DNA from: Roseomonas sp. AR75
Lineage (GTDB): Bacteria > Pseudomonadota > Alphaproteobacteria > Acetobacterales > Acetobacteraceae
Direction: 5' to 3'
NCBI RefSeq assembly: GCF_005222815.1
Contig: NZ_STGB01000001.1
Coordinates: 434,001 to 498,000 of the forward strand
DNA: 64,000 bases
Below are positions 46,975 through 55,885 of this stretch, piece after piece. The translations under genes and the position numbers were made by a program. Position 1 is the first letter of the stretch; each line of letters opens with the position of its first letter. Below the pieces are notes generated by a model that saw nothing but the letters and a program-made list of their open reading frames with translations, was not told where the DNA came from and did not search any database.

Positions 46975-48306
46975 ATGGGAGCGAGCGCAGGCGGCGGGCC
47001 GCGCCACATCACCGCGGAACAGGCGGCGGCGCTGGTGAAGCCCGGCGATTGGATCGACTACGGCGCGTCCTTCACCCAGCCCGACGCCTTCGACCGCGCG
47101 CTTGCCGCGCGCAAGGGCGAGCTTTCCGACATCTGGCTGCGCAACTGCCTCAGCCTGAAGCCGCGCGCCGTGCTTGAAGCCGACCCGGACGGAGAGGTGT
47201 TCCGCTGCTTCAACTGGCACTTCTCCGGCTACGACCGGAAGAAGCACGACGCCGGGATCTGCCACTACATCCCGGTCCATCTCGGCGAGATCCCGCACTA
47301 CTACCGCCGCAACATCGACCGCGTGGACGTCGCCGTGCTGAAGGCCGCGCCGCCGGACGAGGATGGCTGCTTCAACATCGGCCCAAACAGCCTCTGGCAC
47401 CGCGCGGTGATCGAACGCGCGAAGACCGTCATCATCGAGGTGTCCTCCCAGGTCCCGCCCGCGCGCGGCACCGACAACCGCATCCCGGCGAGCGAGGTGG
47501 ACTACGTCATCGAGGGCGATGGCGGCACCACGCCGGAGCTGCCGAATGCGCAGCCGACCGACGTGGACCGCGCCGTGGCGCGGCTGATCGCCGAGGAGAT
47601 CGCGGAGGATGCCTGCCTGCAGGTGGGCATCGGCGGCATGCCGAACGCGGTCTGCGCGCTGCTGCTGGAAGGCGGCGCGCGCCGCTTCGGCATCCACACG
47701 GAGATGCTGAACGACGGGCTGGTGGAGCTCTATCGCGCGGGCCGCGTGGACGGGTCGAAGAAGGCGGTGGACCCGGGCCTCATCACCTACACCTTCGCCC
47801 TTGGCACGCGCGTCCTGTACGACACGGTGCGCGACAACCCGGATTTCCTCTGCCACGCGGTGGATTTCACCAACGATCCCTTCGTGATCGCGCGCAACAG
47901 CCTGGCGGTCGCGATCAACAACACCACGCAGATCGACCTGCAGGGCCAGGCGGCGTCCGAGAGCGACGGGCATCGCCACATCAGCGGCACCGGAGGCCAG
48001 GCTCAGTTCGTGCGCGGCGCCTATGCCTCGGAGGGCGGCAAGAGCTTCATCTGCCTCGCCTCCACCTACGAACGGAAGGGCGTCCGGAAAAGCCGCATCG
48101 CGCTGAACCTCACTCCGGGCAACGTGGTGACCACGCCGCGGTCCGACATGATGTATGTCGTCACCGAATACGGCATCGCGAACCTCAAGGGCCGCTCGGT
48201 GGCGGAGCGTGCGAAGGCGATCATCGGCCTGGCGCATCCCGACTTCCGCGAGGACCTCGCACGCGAGGCGCGTGAGGCGGGGCTGCTGCCGCGCTACTGG
48301 CTCTGA
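46975..48306 (+). CDS. acetyl-CoA hydrolase / CoA-transferase family protein
   Basis: Moves CoA between carboxylates (4-hydroxybutyrate or propionate type CoA-transferase). The 443-residue product has GIHTEMLNDGLVEL with Glu243, the catalytic nucleophile of class I members, plus QVGIGGMPNAVC and GTGGQAQFVRGAY. ATG 46975 follows a strong GGAGGGGG. The next gene overlaps its stop. Substrate specificity cannot be told; organic-acid activation fits the transporter-rich context. Confidence 0.93.
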   Translation: MGASAGGGPRHITAEQAAALVKPGDWIDYGASFTQPDAFDRALAARKGELSDIWLRNCLSLKPRAVLEADPDGEVFRCFNWHFSGYDRKKHDAGICHYIPVHLGEIPHYYRRNIDRVDVAVLKAAPPDEDGCFNIGPNSLWHRAVIERAKTVIIEVSSQVPPARGTDNRIPASEVDYVIEGDGGTTPELPNAQPTDVDRAVARLIAEEIAEDACLQVGIGGMPNAVCALLLEGGARRFGIHTEMLNDGLVELYRAGRVDGSKKAVDPGLITYTFALGTRVLYDTVRDNPDFLCHAVDFTNDPFVIARNSLAVAINNTTQIDLQGQAASESDGHRHISGTGGQAQFVRGAYASEGGKSFICLASTYERKGVRKSRIALNLTPGNVVTTPRSDMMYVVTEYGIANLKGRSVAERAKAIIGLAHPDFREDLAREAREAGLLPRYWL

Positions 48307-48641
48307 TGCGCGCGCTGGTCCTGGTGATGCTGTTGCTTGCGGGTGGCGCGGCCGCGCAGGGGCCGGACAGCACCGCTGCAATCCTGCCGGGCTGCCAGGC
48401 CCATCTGCAGGGAAGGCAGGACCGGCGCGAGGCCGAGGGGATCTGCCTCGGCAGGCTGGCAGTGCTGGTCGCCAATCTCGACCTGATCGGCGCCTGCCCG
48501 CCCGCCGAGCCGCGCCTGCGCACCACCCTGCAGATCATCGTGGACTACATGGAGAAGCGGTCGGAGCGCTGGGGCGAGCCCTTCGGCCGTTTCGGCGCGG
48601 AAGCGCTGCGCGTGGCCTGGCCCTGCCCGGCGCCGCGATAG
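48306..48641 (+). CDS. secreted Rap1a/Tai-domain-like small protein
   Basis: 111-residue protein with an N-terminal signal (ALVLVMLLLAGGAAAQ). The remainder shows the Rap1a pattern: an early Cys, then EGICLGRLAVLVANL, a Cys-Pro-Pro near the middle, a helix TTLQIIVDYMEKRSERW, and a closing ALRVAWPCP. In Serratia, Rap1a neutralises a type VI effector, but many domain members have no known toxin. The ATG shares a base with the CoA-transferase stop (TGATG). No effector or T6SS gene is visible nearby. Confidence 0.65.
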   Translation: MRALVLVMLLLAGGAAAQGPDSTAAILPGCQAHLQGRQDRREAEGICLGRLAVLVANLDLIGACPPAEPRLRTTLQIIVDYMEKRSERWGEPFGRFGAEALRVAWPCPAPR

Positions 48642-49688
48642 CTACGCCAGCGCCTTCGCCGCCATCCCGCAGAAGCGCCCGAGCGCATCCGGGTTCACCC
48701 AGCGCAGCACCGCCACGACCTCGCCCGCCGGCCAGATCCAGGTGTAGTTGCCGCCGGCGCCCTGGGCGAACACCGAATCCCGCGGCGCCTCGGCCTGGCG
48801 CCCCGCGCCGTTCAGCCACCACAGGAAGCCGTAGGACGGGTTGAGCGGGCAGGGGGCCAGCGACCAGTCGATCCATTCCGCCGGCACCACCTGCCTGCCG
48901 TCCCAGGCGCCGCGCTGCAGCACCAGGCGCCCGACAAGGGCCTGGTCCTCGGCGTGGATGCGCATGCCGCCGCCCCAATGCGTCCCGCCAGGCACCGAGG
49001 GCAACATGCGCCCGTGCACCTCGACGATGGCGTTGTCGTAGGGATACCAGGTCCAGTCCCGGCTGCCGCCGATCGGGTCCATGATCCGCTCGGCGAAGAC
49101 CTCCGGCAGCGGGCGGCGGAACAGGCGAAGCAGGCAGAGCGAAAGACGGTTCACCCGCACGTCGTTGTATTCCCAATGCGTCCCCGGTGCCTGCAGCGGC
49201 CGCGCAATGCCCTTCGGCCCCGACCCCTCCCGCGCCAGGTCGCGGCCGCGGTCGATCACGTCGGACTTGCCGAACAGCTCGCCCTCCCATTCGGAGGTGT
49301 TGGTCAGCAGGTGGCGCCAGGTGATGCCGGCGTTCTGGTCGCTGTCGAAGCCGCCGTCGCGGATCTTCGCGCGCACCGGTTCGTCGAGGTCGGTCAGCAG
49401 CCGATCCGCCCAGGCGATGCCCGCCAGCAGCGACAGGTAGGACTTCGCCACGCTGAAGGTCATGTCGGCCTGCCGCGTGTCGCCCCAGGCGGCCAGGCGC
49501 TCGCCGCGGCGCTCGATCAGGCCGTTCGGCGCACCGCGCGGGAAGACCGGGCCGATGACCGCGTTGTGCGGTGGCGGGTCGAAATGGCCGGATTCGAGAT
49601 GCGCGCGCAGGTCACGGGGGAAGGGGCTCTCATGGGCCGCGGCGAAGGCGACGGCGTCGCGCAGCGTCGGATGGGCTTCGGGCTTCAA
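48642..49688 (-). CDS. serine hydrolase of the beta-lactamase (class C-like) family
   Basis: 348-residue, probably periplasmic or cytoplasmic serine hydrolase. The active-site Ser-x-x-Lys is in TFSVAKSYLSLLAG and the Tyr-x-Asn is WEYNDVRVN. GAGGNYTWIW sits where the Lys-Thr-Gly triad would be, so it is more esterase- or peptidase-like than a true beta-lactamase. I took TTG 49688 as the start; an in-frame TTG at 49754 would add 22 unlikely residues. Convergent with the Rap1a-like gene, whose stop abuts its own. Confidence 0.82.
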   Translation of the reverse strand: MKPEAHPTLRDAVAFAAAHESPFPRDLRAHLESGHFDPPPHNAVIGPVFPRGAPNGLIERRGERLAAWGDTRQADMTFSVAKSYLSLLAGIAWADRLLTDLDEPVRAKIRDGGFDSDQNAGITWRHLLTNTSEWEGELFGKSDVIDRGRDLAREGSGPKGIARPLQAPGTHWEYNDVRVNRLSLCLLRLFRRPLPEVFAERIMDPIGGSRDWTWYPYDNAIVEVHGRMLPSVPGGTHWGGGMRIHAEDQALVGRLVLQRGAWDGRQVVPAEWIDWSLAPCPLNPSYGFLWWLNGAGRQAEAPRDSVFAQGAGGNYTWIWPAGEVVAVLRWVNPDALGRFCGMAAKALA

Positions 49689-49760
49689 GACAGGTGTTCC
49701 ACTCGGTTGCTGCGGTTCCGGCGCTTGCCTGCCACCGGCTCGCCGCCCGGACAAGAGCGG

Positions 49761-49880
49761 TTACAATTTCGTTTTCTTACAATGGCTTACGGACGGAATT
49801 TCTTACACTCTGCGTCGAACTATCGCAGTTGCATCCGACAACCCACTGATTTTTCGTATCACGAGAATGTGGCATACAAT
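49761..49880 (+). promoter_or_regulatory. AT-rich promoter region of the PEP-CTERM gene
   Basis: A low-GC patch inside very GC-rich DNA. It holds TTACAAT at 49761-49767 and 49777-49783, TTACACT at 49803-49809 and a TACAAT at 49875-49880 that could serve as a -10 box about 82 bases before the ATG. The repeated TTACA motifs look like an operator array or alternative -10 sequences. This is inference. Confidence 0.45.
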
Positions 49881-49961
49881 TTGCCATTCCTCCACCGCTG
49901 GTGCGCGTCCACCGTCGCAACCCGCGCCATCGGTTCATCCGCTCAAGAGGAATGTCAGAAT

Positions 49962-50711
49962 ATGCGTATCGTCCCGGCCGCCCTGGCGGCGGTCATCCTG
50001 GCTGGCGGCTCCGCCGTCGCCGCCCCCACCAACCAGGGCTTCGAATCCGGCCTGGCCGGCTGGAGCACGCTGGGCAACGTCTCCGCCACGCCGTCCACCA
50101 GCGTCACCACCTACAACAGCATCACCTATGCCATCAGCGCCTATGAGACGACGATGGCCCTGCTCGACAGCGCCGGCGGCGCGGCCGCCGCGACCGTGGA
50201 ATCCACGCTGGGCCTCGTCGCGGGCTCGCTGACGGCACTCAACATCAACCCCGACGGCGGCGAAGTCACCCAGGCGAGCGCGATCTATCAGGATTTCGCA
50301 GGCACCGTGGGCACGACCATCACGCAGTTCTTCAACTACACCGCGCGCGACTACATCCCGTTCAACGATCCTGCCTTCGCTGCCGTCATCAACCTCGACA
50401 CCGGCAATGTCGAGCACCTGAGCGGGCTCGCCAGCACTCAGGGTCTGGGCGCCAATGTGGGCACCGCCGGCAGCACCGGCTGGCTGACCTTCAACTATAC
50501 GCTGGCCACCTCCGCGAATTACCGCCTGGCGTTCATCACCTCCGATGACAAGGACGACGCCCTGTCGTCCGTGCTGTTTCTCGATAACGCCGCCGGCACC
50601 TGCGACCCCGCCTGCCCGCCGGTCGGCGTGCCGGAGCCCGGTTCGCTCGGCCTGCTCGGCTTCGGCCTGCTCGGCATAGGCGCGGCGCTGCGCCGCCGGC
50701 GCCAGGGGTGA
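49962..50711 (+). CDS. PEP-CTERM sorting domain protein
   Basis: Secreted, surface-sorted protein of 249 aa. It has an N-terminal signal (AALAAVILAGGSAVAAP), a beta-rich, Asn/Thr/Ser-rich central region with low charge, and a C-terminal VPEPGSLGLLGFGLLGIGA followed by RRRR, the exosortase-recognition signal. These proteins are cut by an exosortase and released into an extracellular polysaccharide matrix. No exosortase or EPS genes are nearby. The upstream region is unusually AT-rich. Confidence 0.93.
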   Translation: MRIVPAALAAVILAGGSAVAAPTNQGFESGLAGWSTLGNVSATPSTSVTTYNSITYAISAYETTMALLDSAGGAAAATVESTLGLVAGSLTALNINPDGGEVTQASAIYQDFAGTVGTTITQFFNYTARDYIPFNDPAFAAVINLDTGNVEHLSGLASTQGLGANVGTAGSTGWLTFNYTLATSANYRLAFITSDDKDDALSSVLFLDNAAGTCDPACPPVGVPEPGSLGLLGFGLLGIGAALRRRRQG

Positions 50712-50845
50712 CGCAGGACGGGCGGGGTCTGCGCGGATCCCGCCCGGCCACCCTCTGCATGTGGCGATCGCGCCGGGGCCATGTAACCCCCTGAACCGGC
50801 GCGCCGAACGCCCTACATTCCCCCGCGTGGAATGGAGGACGCCGG

Positions 50846-51391
50846 ATGGCGATGGAAACCGCGACACTGGGCGGCGGCTGCTTCTGGTGCATCGAGGGCG
50901 CGCTGCGCCACCTCGACGGCGTGACCCGCGCCGAAAGCGGCTATGCCGGCGGTCATGTGGACAACCCGAGCTATGAGGCTGTCTGCGGCAAGCGGACCGG
51001 CCATGCCGAGGTCGTGCAGATCGACTTCGATCCCGCCAAGGTCGGCTACGCCGACCTGCTGCGCATGTTCTTCACCCTGCACGATCCCACCACCAAGGAT
51101 CGCCAGGGCAACGACATCGGCCCGCAATACCGCAGCATCATCCTGACCCATTCGCCGGAGCAGGAAGCGGTTGCCCGTGACATCGTCGCCGAGATCGACG
51201 CCGCCGGCATCTGGGGCGGCAAGGCGGTGACGGAGATCGTGCCGCTGGAACGCTTCTGGCCGGCCGAGCCCGAGCACCAGGACTATTTCGCGCGCAACCC
51301 CTGGGCCGGCTATTGCCGGGTGGTCGTCGCGCCGAAGGTCACGAAGTTCCGCAAGATGTTCGCGGACCGCCTGAAGAAGGGAGCCGCCTGA
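50846..51391 (+). CDS. msrA: peptide-methionine (S)-S-oxide reductase
   Basis: Repairs oxidised methionine. The 181-residue product begins with the active-site GCFWCIEGA (Cys12), followed by a typical GYAGG and [15 protein letters not shown] segment. RBS GGAGGA stands well placed. It is followed by msrB with a TGATG overlap, a common arrangement giving repair of both stereoisomers. Confidence 0.97.
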   Translation: MAMETATLGGGCFWCIEGALRHLDGVTRAESGYAGGHVDNPSYEAVCGKRTGHAEVVQIDFDPAKVGYADLLRMFFTLHDPTTKDRQGNDIGPQYRSIILTHSPEQEAVARDIVAEIDAAGIWGGKAVTEIVPLERFWPAEPEHQDYFARNPWAGYCRVVVAPKVTKFRKMFADRLKKGAA

Positions 51392-51822
51392 TGAGCCTGT
51401 TCGGCACCAAGGCCAAGGACACGGACGAGACGTTCCCGGTGCAGAAGACCGAGGCGGAATGGCGCGCCGAATTGCCGCCGGAAGCCTTCCGCGTCCTGCG
51501 CGAGCACGGCACCGAGCGGCCCGGCACCAGCCCGCTGAATGTCGAGAAGCGCGACGGCCTGTTCGTCTGCGCGGGCTGCGGCACGCCGCTGTTCCGCTCC
51601 GACACGAAATACGAGAGCGGCACCGGCTGGCCGAGCTTCTGGGCACCGATCGAGGGCGCCGTCGCCACCCGGACCGACCGCTCCTTCTTCATGACGCGGA
51701 CGGAGGTGCATTGCGCCACCTGCGGCGGGCATCTGGGCCATGTCTTCCCGGACGGCCCCAGGCCGACCGGGGAACGCTACTGCATGAACGGCGCGGCCAT
51801 GCAGTTCAAACCGGCGGGTTGA
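51391..51822 (+). CDS. msrB: peptide-methionine (R)-S-oxide reductase
   Basis: Partner of MsrA, 143 aa. The zinc-binding pairs CAGC (60/63) and CATC (108/111) are present, and the catalytic Cys131 is in [12 protein letters not shown]. Start ATG shares a base with the msrA stop. It precedes a hairpin and then the beta-propeller gene. Confidence 0.97.
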   Translation: MSLFGTKAKDTDETFPVQKTEAEWRAELPPEAFRVLREHGTERPGTSPLNVEKRDGLFVCAGCGTPLFRSDTKYESGTGWPSFWAPIEGAVATRTDRSFFMTRTEVHCATCGGHLGHVFPDGPRPTGERYCMNGAAMQFKPAG

Positions 51823-51849
51823 CACTGCCGGACCGCTGGACAAGGCGGG

Positions 51850-51872
51850 GCGGGGGATGCTGAGTCCCCCGC
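51850..51872 (+). terminator. hairpin after msrB
   Basis: GCGGGGGA at 51850-51857 pairs with TCCCCCGC at 51865-51872 across a seven-base loop, 28 bases after the msrB stop. There is no T-run, so it may only partly separate msrAB from the next unit. Confidence 0.55.
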
Positions 51873-51896
51873 CGGATCACCCAGAGGACATTGCCG

Positions 51897-52979
51897 GTGC
51901 GCCTGCACCCCCTGCTGCTTGGCCTGCTGCTTGCGGCCGCGCCCGGCGATGCCCGGGCGGACCTGCTCTACGTCCTCAATTCCGGCGCGGCCTCCGTCAG
52001 CGTGCTCGATGCGCGCAGCCGCACGGAGGTCAAGCGCATCCCGGTGCTGCGGGAGCCGCACCACCTGGTGCTGACGCCCGATGGCAGCCAGCTCGTCATC
52101 GCGGATTCCGGCGGCAACGAACTGCTCTTCGTCGAGCCCGCCACCGGGGAGGTGACGCGGCGCGAGCGCATCTCCAACCCCTACCACCTCGAATACAGCC
52201 CCGATGGCCGCTACCTGGTGATCGCCAGCCTGCGGCGCGACCAGGTGGACATCTATGACGCGGCAAAGCTGGAGCTGCTGCATCGCTTCAGCCCCGGCGA
52301 CATGCCGAGCCATGTCGCCTTCTCCCCGGACAGCCGCCACGTCTTCGTGACGATGCAGGGCGACAAGGCGGTGGTCGCCTTCGACCTGGAGACGCGCACC
52401 CAGCTCTGGTCGGCCGAGGTCGGGCCGGAGCCGGCGGGCATCATCTGGCACCGCGGCAAGCTGCTGGTCGGGATCATGGGCGCGGACCACTTCGTGGAGC
52501 TGGACCCCGAGACCCAGGCAGTGCGCCCGGCCTTCACCATCGGCCGCGGCGCGCACACCATCTTCCCATCGCCGGATGGCCGCGCGCTGTTCGCGACCTC
52601 CCGCGTGGACAGCCGGGTGGCGGAGATCAACCCGGACACGCTGGCGGTGCGGCGGATCTGGAACATCCCGGGCGGTCCGGACTGCCTGACCTTCGATCCG
52701 GAAGGGCGGATCTGGATGACGCTGCGCTGGACCGGGAGGGTCGCCATCCTCGACCCGCTGGACCCGCAGGGCACCGAGCCGCCCTGGCAGGTCATCCGCG
52801 TCGGTCGCAGCCCGCACGGCATCTTCTTCAAGCCGAGGCGGGACGGCGTGACGGCGAGCTTCGCGCGCGCCCTGCCCGGCGCCGCCTCCGGCACGCGGCC
52901 GATGGCCGACGCGCCCCCACCGGGCGCGACCCAGCCCCGCCCGATGCCCGGCGGCGCCACGCCTGCGGCGGTGCGGTGA
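51897..52979 (+). CDS. YVTN-type beta-propeller protein, exported
   Basis: 360-residue protein with a signal peptide (LHPLLLGLLLAAAPGDARA) and repeated propeller blades such as LLYVLNSGAASVSVLDARS, HLVLTPDGSQLVI, HLEYSPDGRYLVI and HVAFSPDSRHVFVT. The C-terminal 40 residues are Pro/Ala-rich. GTG 51897 has AGAGGA eight bases upstream. It is the first gene of a three-gene overlapping unit with a deacetylase and a sterol desaturase. Propellers of this type often bind ligands or partners; none can be named. Confidence 0.85.
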   Translation: MRLHPLLLGLLLAAAPGDARADLLYVLNSGAASVSVLDARSRTEVKRIPVLREPHHLVLTPDGSQLVIADSGGNELLFVEPATGEVTRRERISNPYHLEYSPDGRYLVIASLRRDQVDIYDAAKLELLHRFSPGDMPSHVAFSPDSRHVFVTMQGDKAVVAFDLETRTQLWSAEVGPEPAGIIWHRGKLLVGIMGADHFVELDPETQAVRPAFTIGRGAHTIFPSPDGRALFATSRVDSRVAEINPDTLAVRRIWNIPGGPDCLTFDPEGRIWMTLRWTGRVAILDPLDPQGTEPPWQVIRVGRSPHGIFFKPRRDGVTASFARALPGAASGTRPMADAPPPGATQPRPMPGGATPAAVR

Positions 52980-53731
52980 AGCGAAGGACGCTGTTCGGCG
53001 GCATGCTCGGCACGTTGGCGGCGCCGGCGCTCGCGGCGTCGCCGGCGGTCTGCAAGGGCCCGCTCTACCTGACCATCGACACCGGCTGGAGCCGGGAGGC
53101 GGAGCGGATCGCCCTGATCCTCCGCCGCGCCGGCGTGCCGGCGACGCTCTTCATCGCGGACGAGCCGACCTTCCGCGGCGACACCACGCTGTCGGAGGCC
53201 TGGGCGCCGTTCTGGCGGGCACGCGCGGCGGAGGGCCATGCCTTCGCCAGCCATACCTGGCGCCACTGGTATTTCCGCGGCGATCCCGCGCCCGGCCAGG
53301 TGCGCTACGTGTCGCGCCGCGGGGAGGGCGCCGTGGTGCTCGACCAGGCGGGTATGTGCGCGGAACTCGCCCGGCCGACCGACGCGTTGCGGCGCATGGT
53401 GCCGGAGGCGCGCATCCTGCCGCTCTGGCGCGCGCCGGGCGGCATCACCACGCCGAACGCGCTGCAACTCGCCTCCGGCTGTGGCCTGAAGCACCAGGGC
53501 TGGAGCCGCAACGGCTTCCTCGGCGACGAGCTGGACAGCGCGAAGAGCCCCAACGCCGCGCTGCTGCGGCGGAACCTCGCGAATATCCGCGCCGGCGAGG
53601 TGCTGGTGATGCATTGGGGCGTGCGCAGCCGCCGCGAGCCCTTCGCCGACATCCTGGAGCCGCTGATCACAGGCCTGATCGACCGCGGCTTCTGCTTCGA
53701 GACCCTGCCGCCCGAGGGCATCCCGACCTGA
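52976..53731 (+). CDS. polysaccharide deacetylase-fold protein, Tat-type signal
   Basis: 251-residue exported protein: MKRRTLFGGMLGTLAAPALAA is a Tat-like signal. A NodB fold follows, with LYLTIDTGWS where the usual TFDDG stands (the first Asp is kept, the second replaced by Thr) and HTWRHWYF giving the HxxxH zinc pair. The GTG start overlaps the propeller stop (GTGA). A changed Asp could alter catalysis or metal binding, so deacetylase activity is not certain. Confidence 0.82.
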   Translation: MKRRTLFGGMLGTLAAPALAASPAVCKGPLYLTIDTGWSREAERIALILRRAGVPATLFIADEPTFRGDTTLSEAWAPFWRARAAEGHAFASHTWRHWYFRGDPAPGQVRYVSRRGEGAVVLDQAGMCAELARPTDALRRMVPEARILPLWRAPGGITTPNALQLASGCGLKHQGWSRNGFLGDELDSAKSPNAALLRRNLANIRAGEVLVMHWGVRSRREPFADILEPLITGLIDRGFCFETLPPEGIPT

Positions 53732-54675
53732 TGTTCGATTTCCTGACCCGCATCTGGGTGGACACCTCCGGCACGATCTTCGAGGTCGCGTTGCAGCCCG
53801 CCCTCTATGCCGCGGGTCTGATGATGTGGGCGGACCGCGCGCAGGAATGGCTCGACTTCGCGCTGCTCGGGGTGGTGCAGGTGGTGCTGGTCTATGCCGT
53901 CTGCCGTCCGCTGGAGGCGCTGCATCCGGTGGAGCCGGTCAGCGACCATGCGGCGATCCGCACCGACGTGCTGTACACGCTGCTGGCCCGGCTGGGCCTG
54001 CTGCCGCTGATCGCCTTCGTGCTGCTGTCCTCCGCCGAGCGGATGCTGAACGGGTTGCTGGCCGACACGGGCTTCGTGCCGCCGACGCTGGAGACGCTGT
54101 TCCCCGCGCTGCGCGACATGCCCGTGGTGGCGCTGCTGCTGTATGTCGTGATCCTGGATTTCGGCGAATACTGGCGCCATCGGTTCCAGCACATGTTCGG
54201 CTGGTGGTACGCCCTGCACAGCGTGCATCACGCGCAGCGCCAGATGACCTTCTGGACCGACGACCGCAACCACCTGCTGGACGACGCGATCGCCGCGCTC
54301 TGGTTCGGCGCGGTGGCCCTGCTGATCGGCGTGCCGCCCGCGCAGTTCGTGCTGATCGTCATGCTGCGCCAGCTCGCGGAAAGCCTGAGCCACGCCAATG
54401 TCCGCCTCAGCTTCGGCAGCCTGGGCGAGCGGCTGCTGGTCAGCCCGCGCTTCCATCGCATCCATCACGGCGAGCTCTCGGCCGGCGAGCATGGCCGCAA
54501 CTACGCAGTGCTGCTGCCGGTCTGGGACTGGCTGTTCGGCACCGCGGATTTCGACCGCAAGAGCTACCCGCGCACCGGCGATCCCGATGCGCCGGAAAGC
54601 CTCGCGACGGGCGGCTGGCTGCGCCAGCAGGTGGACGGGCTGAAGCAGTTCGGCCGGGCGCTGCGCGGGCGATAG
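53731..54675 (+). CDS. sterol desaturase / fatty acid hydroxylase family membrane protein
   Basis: 314-residue di-iron membrane oxygenase. Several hydrophobic segments surround the histidine boxes: HRFQH (150-154), HSVHH (163-167) and HRIHH (242-246), with His221 as an extra. Members hydroxylate or desaturate lipids, sterols or hopanoid-like molecules. Shares a base with the deacetylase stop (TGATG). The three-gene unit suggests lipid or cell-envelope modification. Confidence 0.92.
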   Translation: MFDFLTRIWVDTSGTIFEVALQPALYAAGLMMWADRAQEWLDFALLGVVQVVLVYAVCRPLEALHPVEPVSDHAAIRTDVLYTLLARLGLLPLIAFVLLSSAERMLNGLLADTGFVPPTLETLFPALRDMPVVALLLYVVILDFGEYWRHRFQHMFGWWYALHSVHHAQRQMTFWTDDRNHLLDDAIAALWFGAVALLIGVPPAQFVLIVMLRQLAESLSHANVRLSFGSLGERLLVSPRFHRIHHGELSAGEHGRNYAVLLPVWDWLFGTADFDRKSYPRTGDPDAPESLATGGWLRQQVDGLKQFGRALRGR

Positions 54676-54695
54676 CGCCGACGCGCCGGCGGCGG

Positions 54696-55802
54696 TCAGG
54701 ACCCGCGTGCGTAAGCGCGCGCGCTGGATTGGCCGATGCCGCGCAACAGCGCCGCATAGTCGTCGGCGGGCGTCGCGACCGGCGCCGCAAGCCTGGCGCC
54801 GCCCAGCCCCGCCAGCGCCGCCTGCCGAGCCTCGCGGGGGCTGCAGCCATGCGCCGCGCGGAAGGCGCGGCTGAAGGCGCTGGCATCGAAGAACCCGGCG
54901 CGTTCCGCCAGGGCCGCTATCGGCTGATTCGCAAGGGCCGGATCCGACAGCAGCGCGACGGCCCGACGCAGGCGCATCGCGTGGATATGCTCCGCCACGC
55001 CGCCGCGGCCCTCGAACAGGCGGTACAGCGCACTGCGTGACATGCCCGCGAGGCTGGCGAGGCGCTGCGGCCCGAAGCGCGGCGAATGCAGGTGCCGCTG
55101 GATAAGGCCTCGCACCCGCTCGAACTGCGCGGCTTCAAGGTCGGCCGGCGCCGCTGCCGCTGCGCCGCCCTCGGCGGCCAGGCAGGCCGCGAGCACGCCC
55201 GCCGTCGAGGCGGCGAGCACCGGCACGCGCGCCGGCGTTGCCGCCCGGATCTGGTGCTCGAGCAGTCGCAGGTATTCGGCCAGCACCACCGCGCCCTCGC
55301 CACGCAGCGGGCCGGCGCCGCGCAAGGCGCAGGCGGCGGCAAGGCCGGGATGGGCATCGCGCGGCACGCAGAGCGAGATCCAGGCGGCGTCCTCCCACTC
55401 CGTCTCCCAGGGCGCGTCCAGGCGGAAGAGGAAGGGCGCGCCCGCTTCGATGACATGGGTCGTGCCGCCATGGCGCGTCCGGCTGCGGCCGCGAAGCAGC
55501 ATCCGCACGATCCAGTGGTCGAGCCCGTCGCGGCGCAGATGCTGCGGGCTTCGGACGAAGAGGGCGGGCGCGGTGCGGCTGACGCTCAGCAGCATGTCGC
55601 CCAGCACCCAGTCCTCCGTGCGGACGGAGACGCTGCCCGGGCCGGTCCCGCAGGGGGTGACGTCGTTGAGGATGGCGAAGCGCGCCTGCCAGGCAGGCAG
55701 TCGATCGCGGTGCGGCAGCGTGTCGGTCGTGAAGACGACAGGCGCCACCACGCCGGACATGACAGTGTCCGGATTGCTCCTGGCGGTTGGGAATACGGCC
55801 AT
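54696..55802 (-). CDS. AraC family transcriptional regulator
   Basis: 368-residue activator or repressor with an N-terminal sensor domain of the AraC-binding-2 type (GLDHWIVRMLLRG region) and a C-terminal double helix-turn-helix (RLASLAGMSRSALYRLFEGRG and GFFDASAFSRAFRAAHGCSPRE). Convergent with the desaturase gene, so its targets are not implied by position. Start ATG 55802; the upstream frame reads as non-coding. Confidence 0.93.
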   Translation of the reverse strand: MAVFPTARSNPDTVMSGVVAPVVFTTDTLPHRDRLPAWQARFAILNDVTPCGTGPGSVSVRTEDWVLGDMLLSVSRTAPALFVRSPQHLRRDGLDHWIVRMLLRGRSRTRHGGTTHVIEAGAPFLFRLDAPWETEWEDAAWISLCVPRDAHPGLAAACALRGAGPLRGEGAVVLAEYLRLLEHQIRAATPARVPVLAASTAGVLAACLAAEGGAAAAAPADLEAAQFERVRGLIQRHLHSPRFGPQRLASLAGMSRSALYRLFEGRGGVAEHIHAMRLRRAVALLSDPALANQPIAALAERAGFFDASAFSRAFRAAHGCSPREARQAALAGLGGARLAAPVATPADDYAALLRGIGQSSARAYARGS

Positions 55803-55885
55803 GCGGTCCCCCTGCGGCGGTCGCGCGCGGCCGGGTATGCACCCGTGTCCGGCACGGGTGCAACGCAGCATTGGTTACAGGCGGC

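Noticed and set aside
48306..49688. Rap1a-like gene and serine hydrolase as a toxin-immunity pair
   Set aside because: They are convergent, the hydrolase has no secretion signal I can defend, and no type VI genes are present.
51850..51872. Riboswitch upstream of the propeller gene
   Set aside because: Only one simple hairpin is present, with no conserved-looking multi-helix core.
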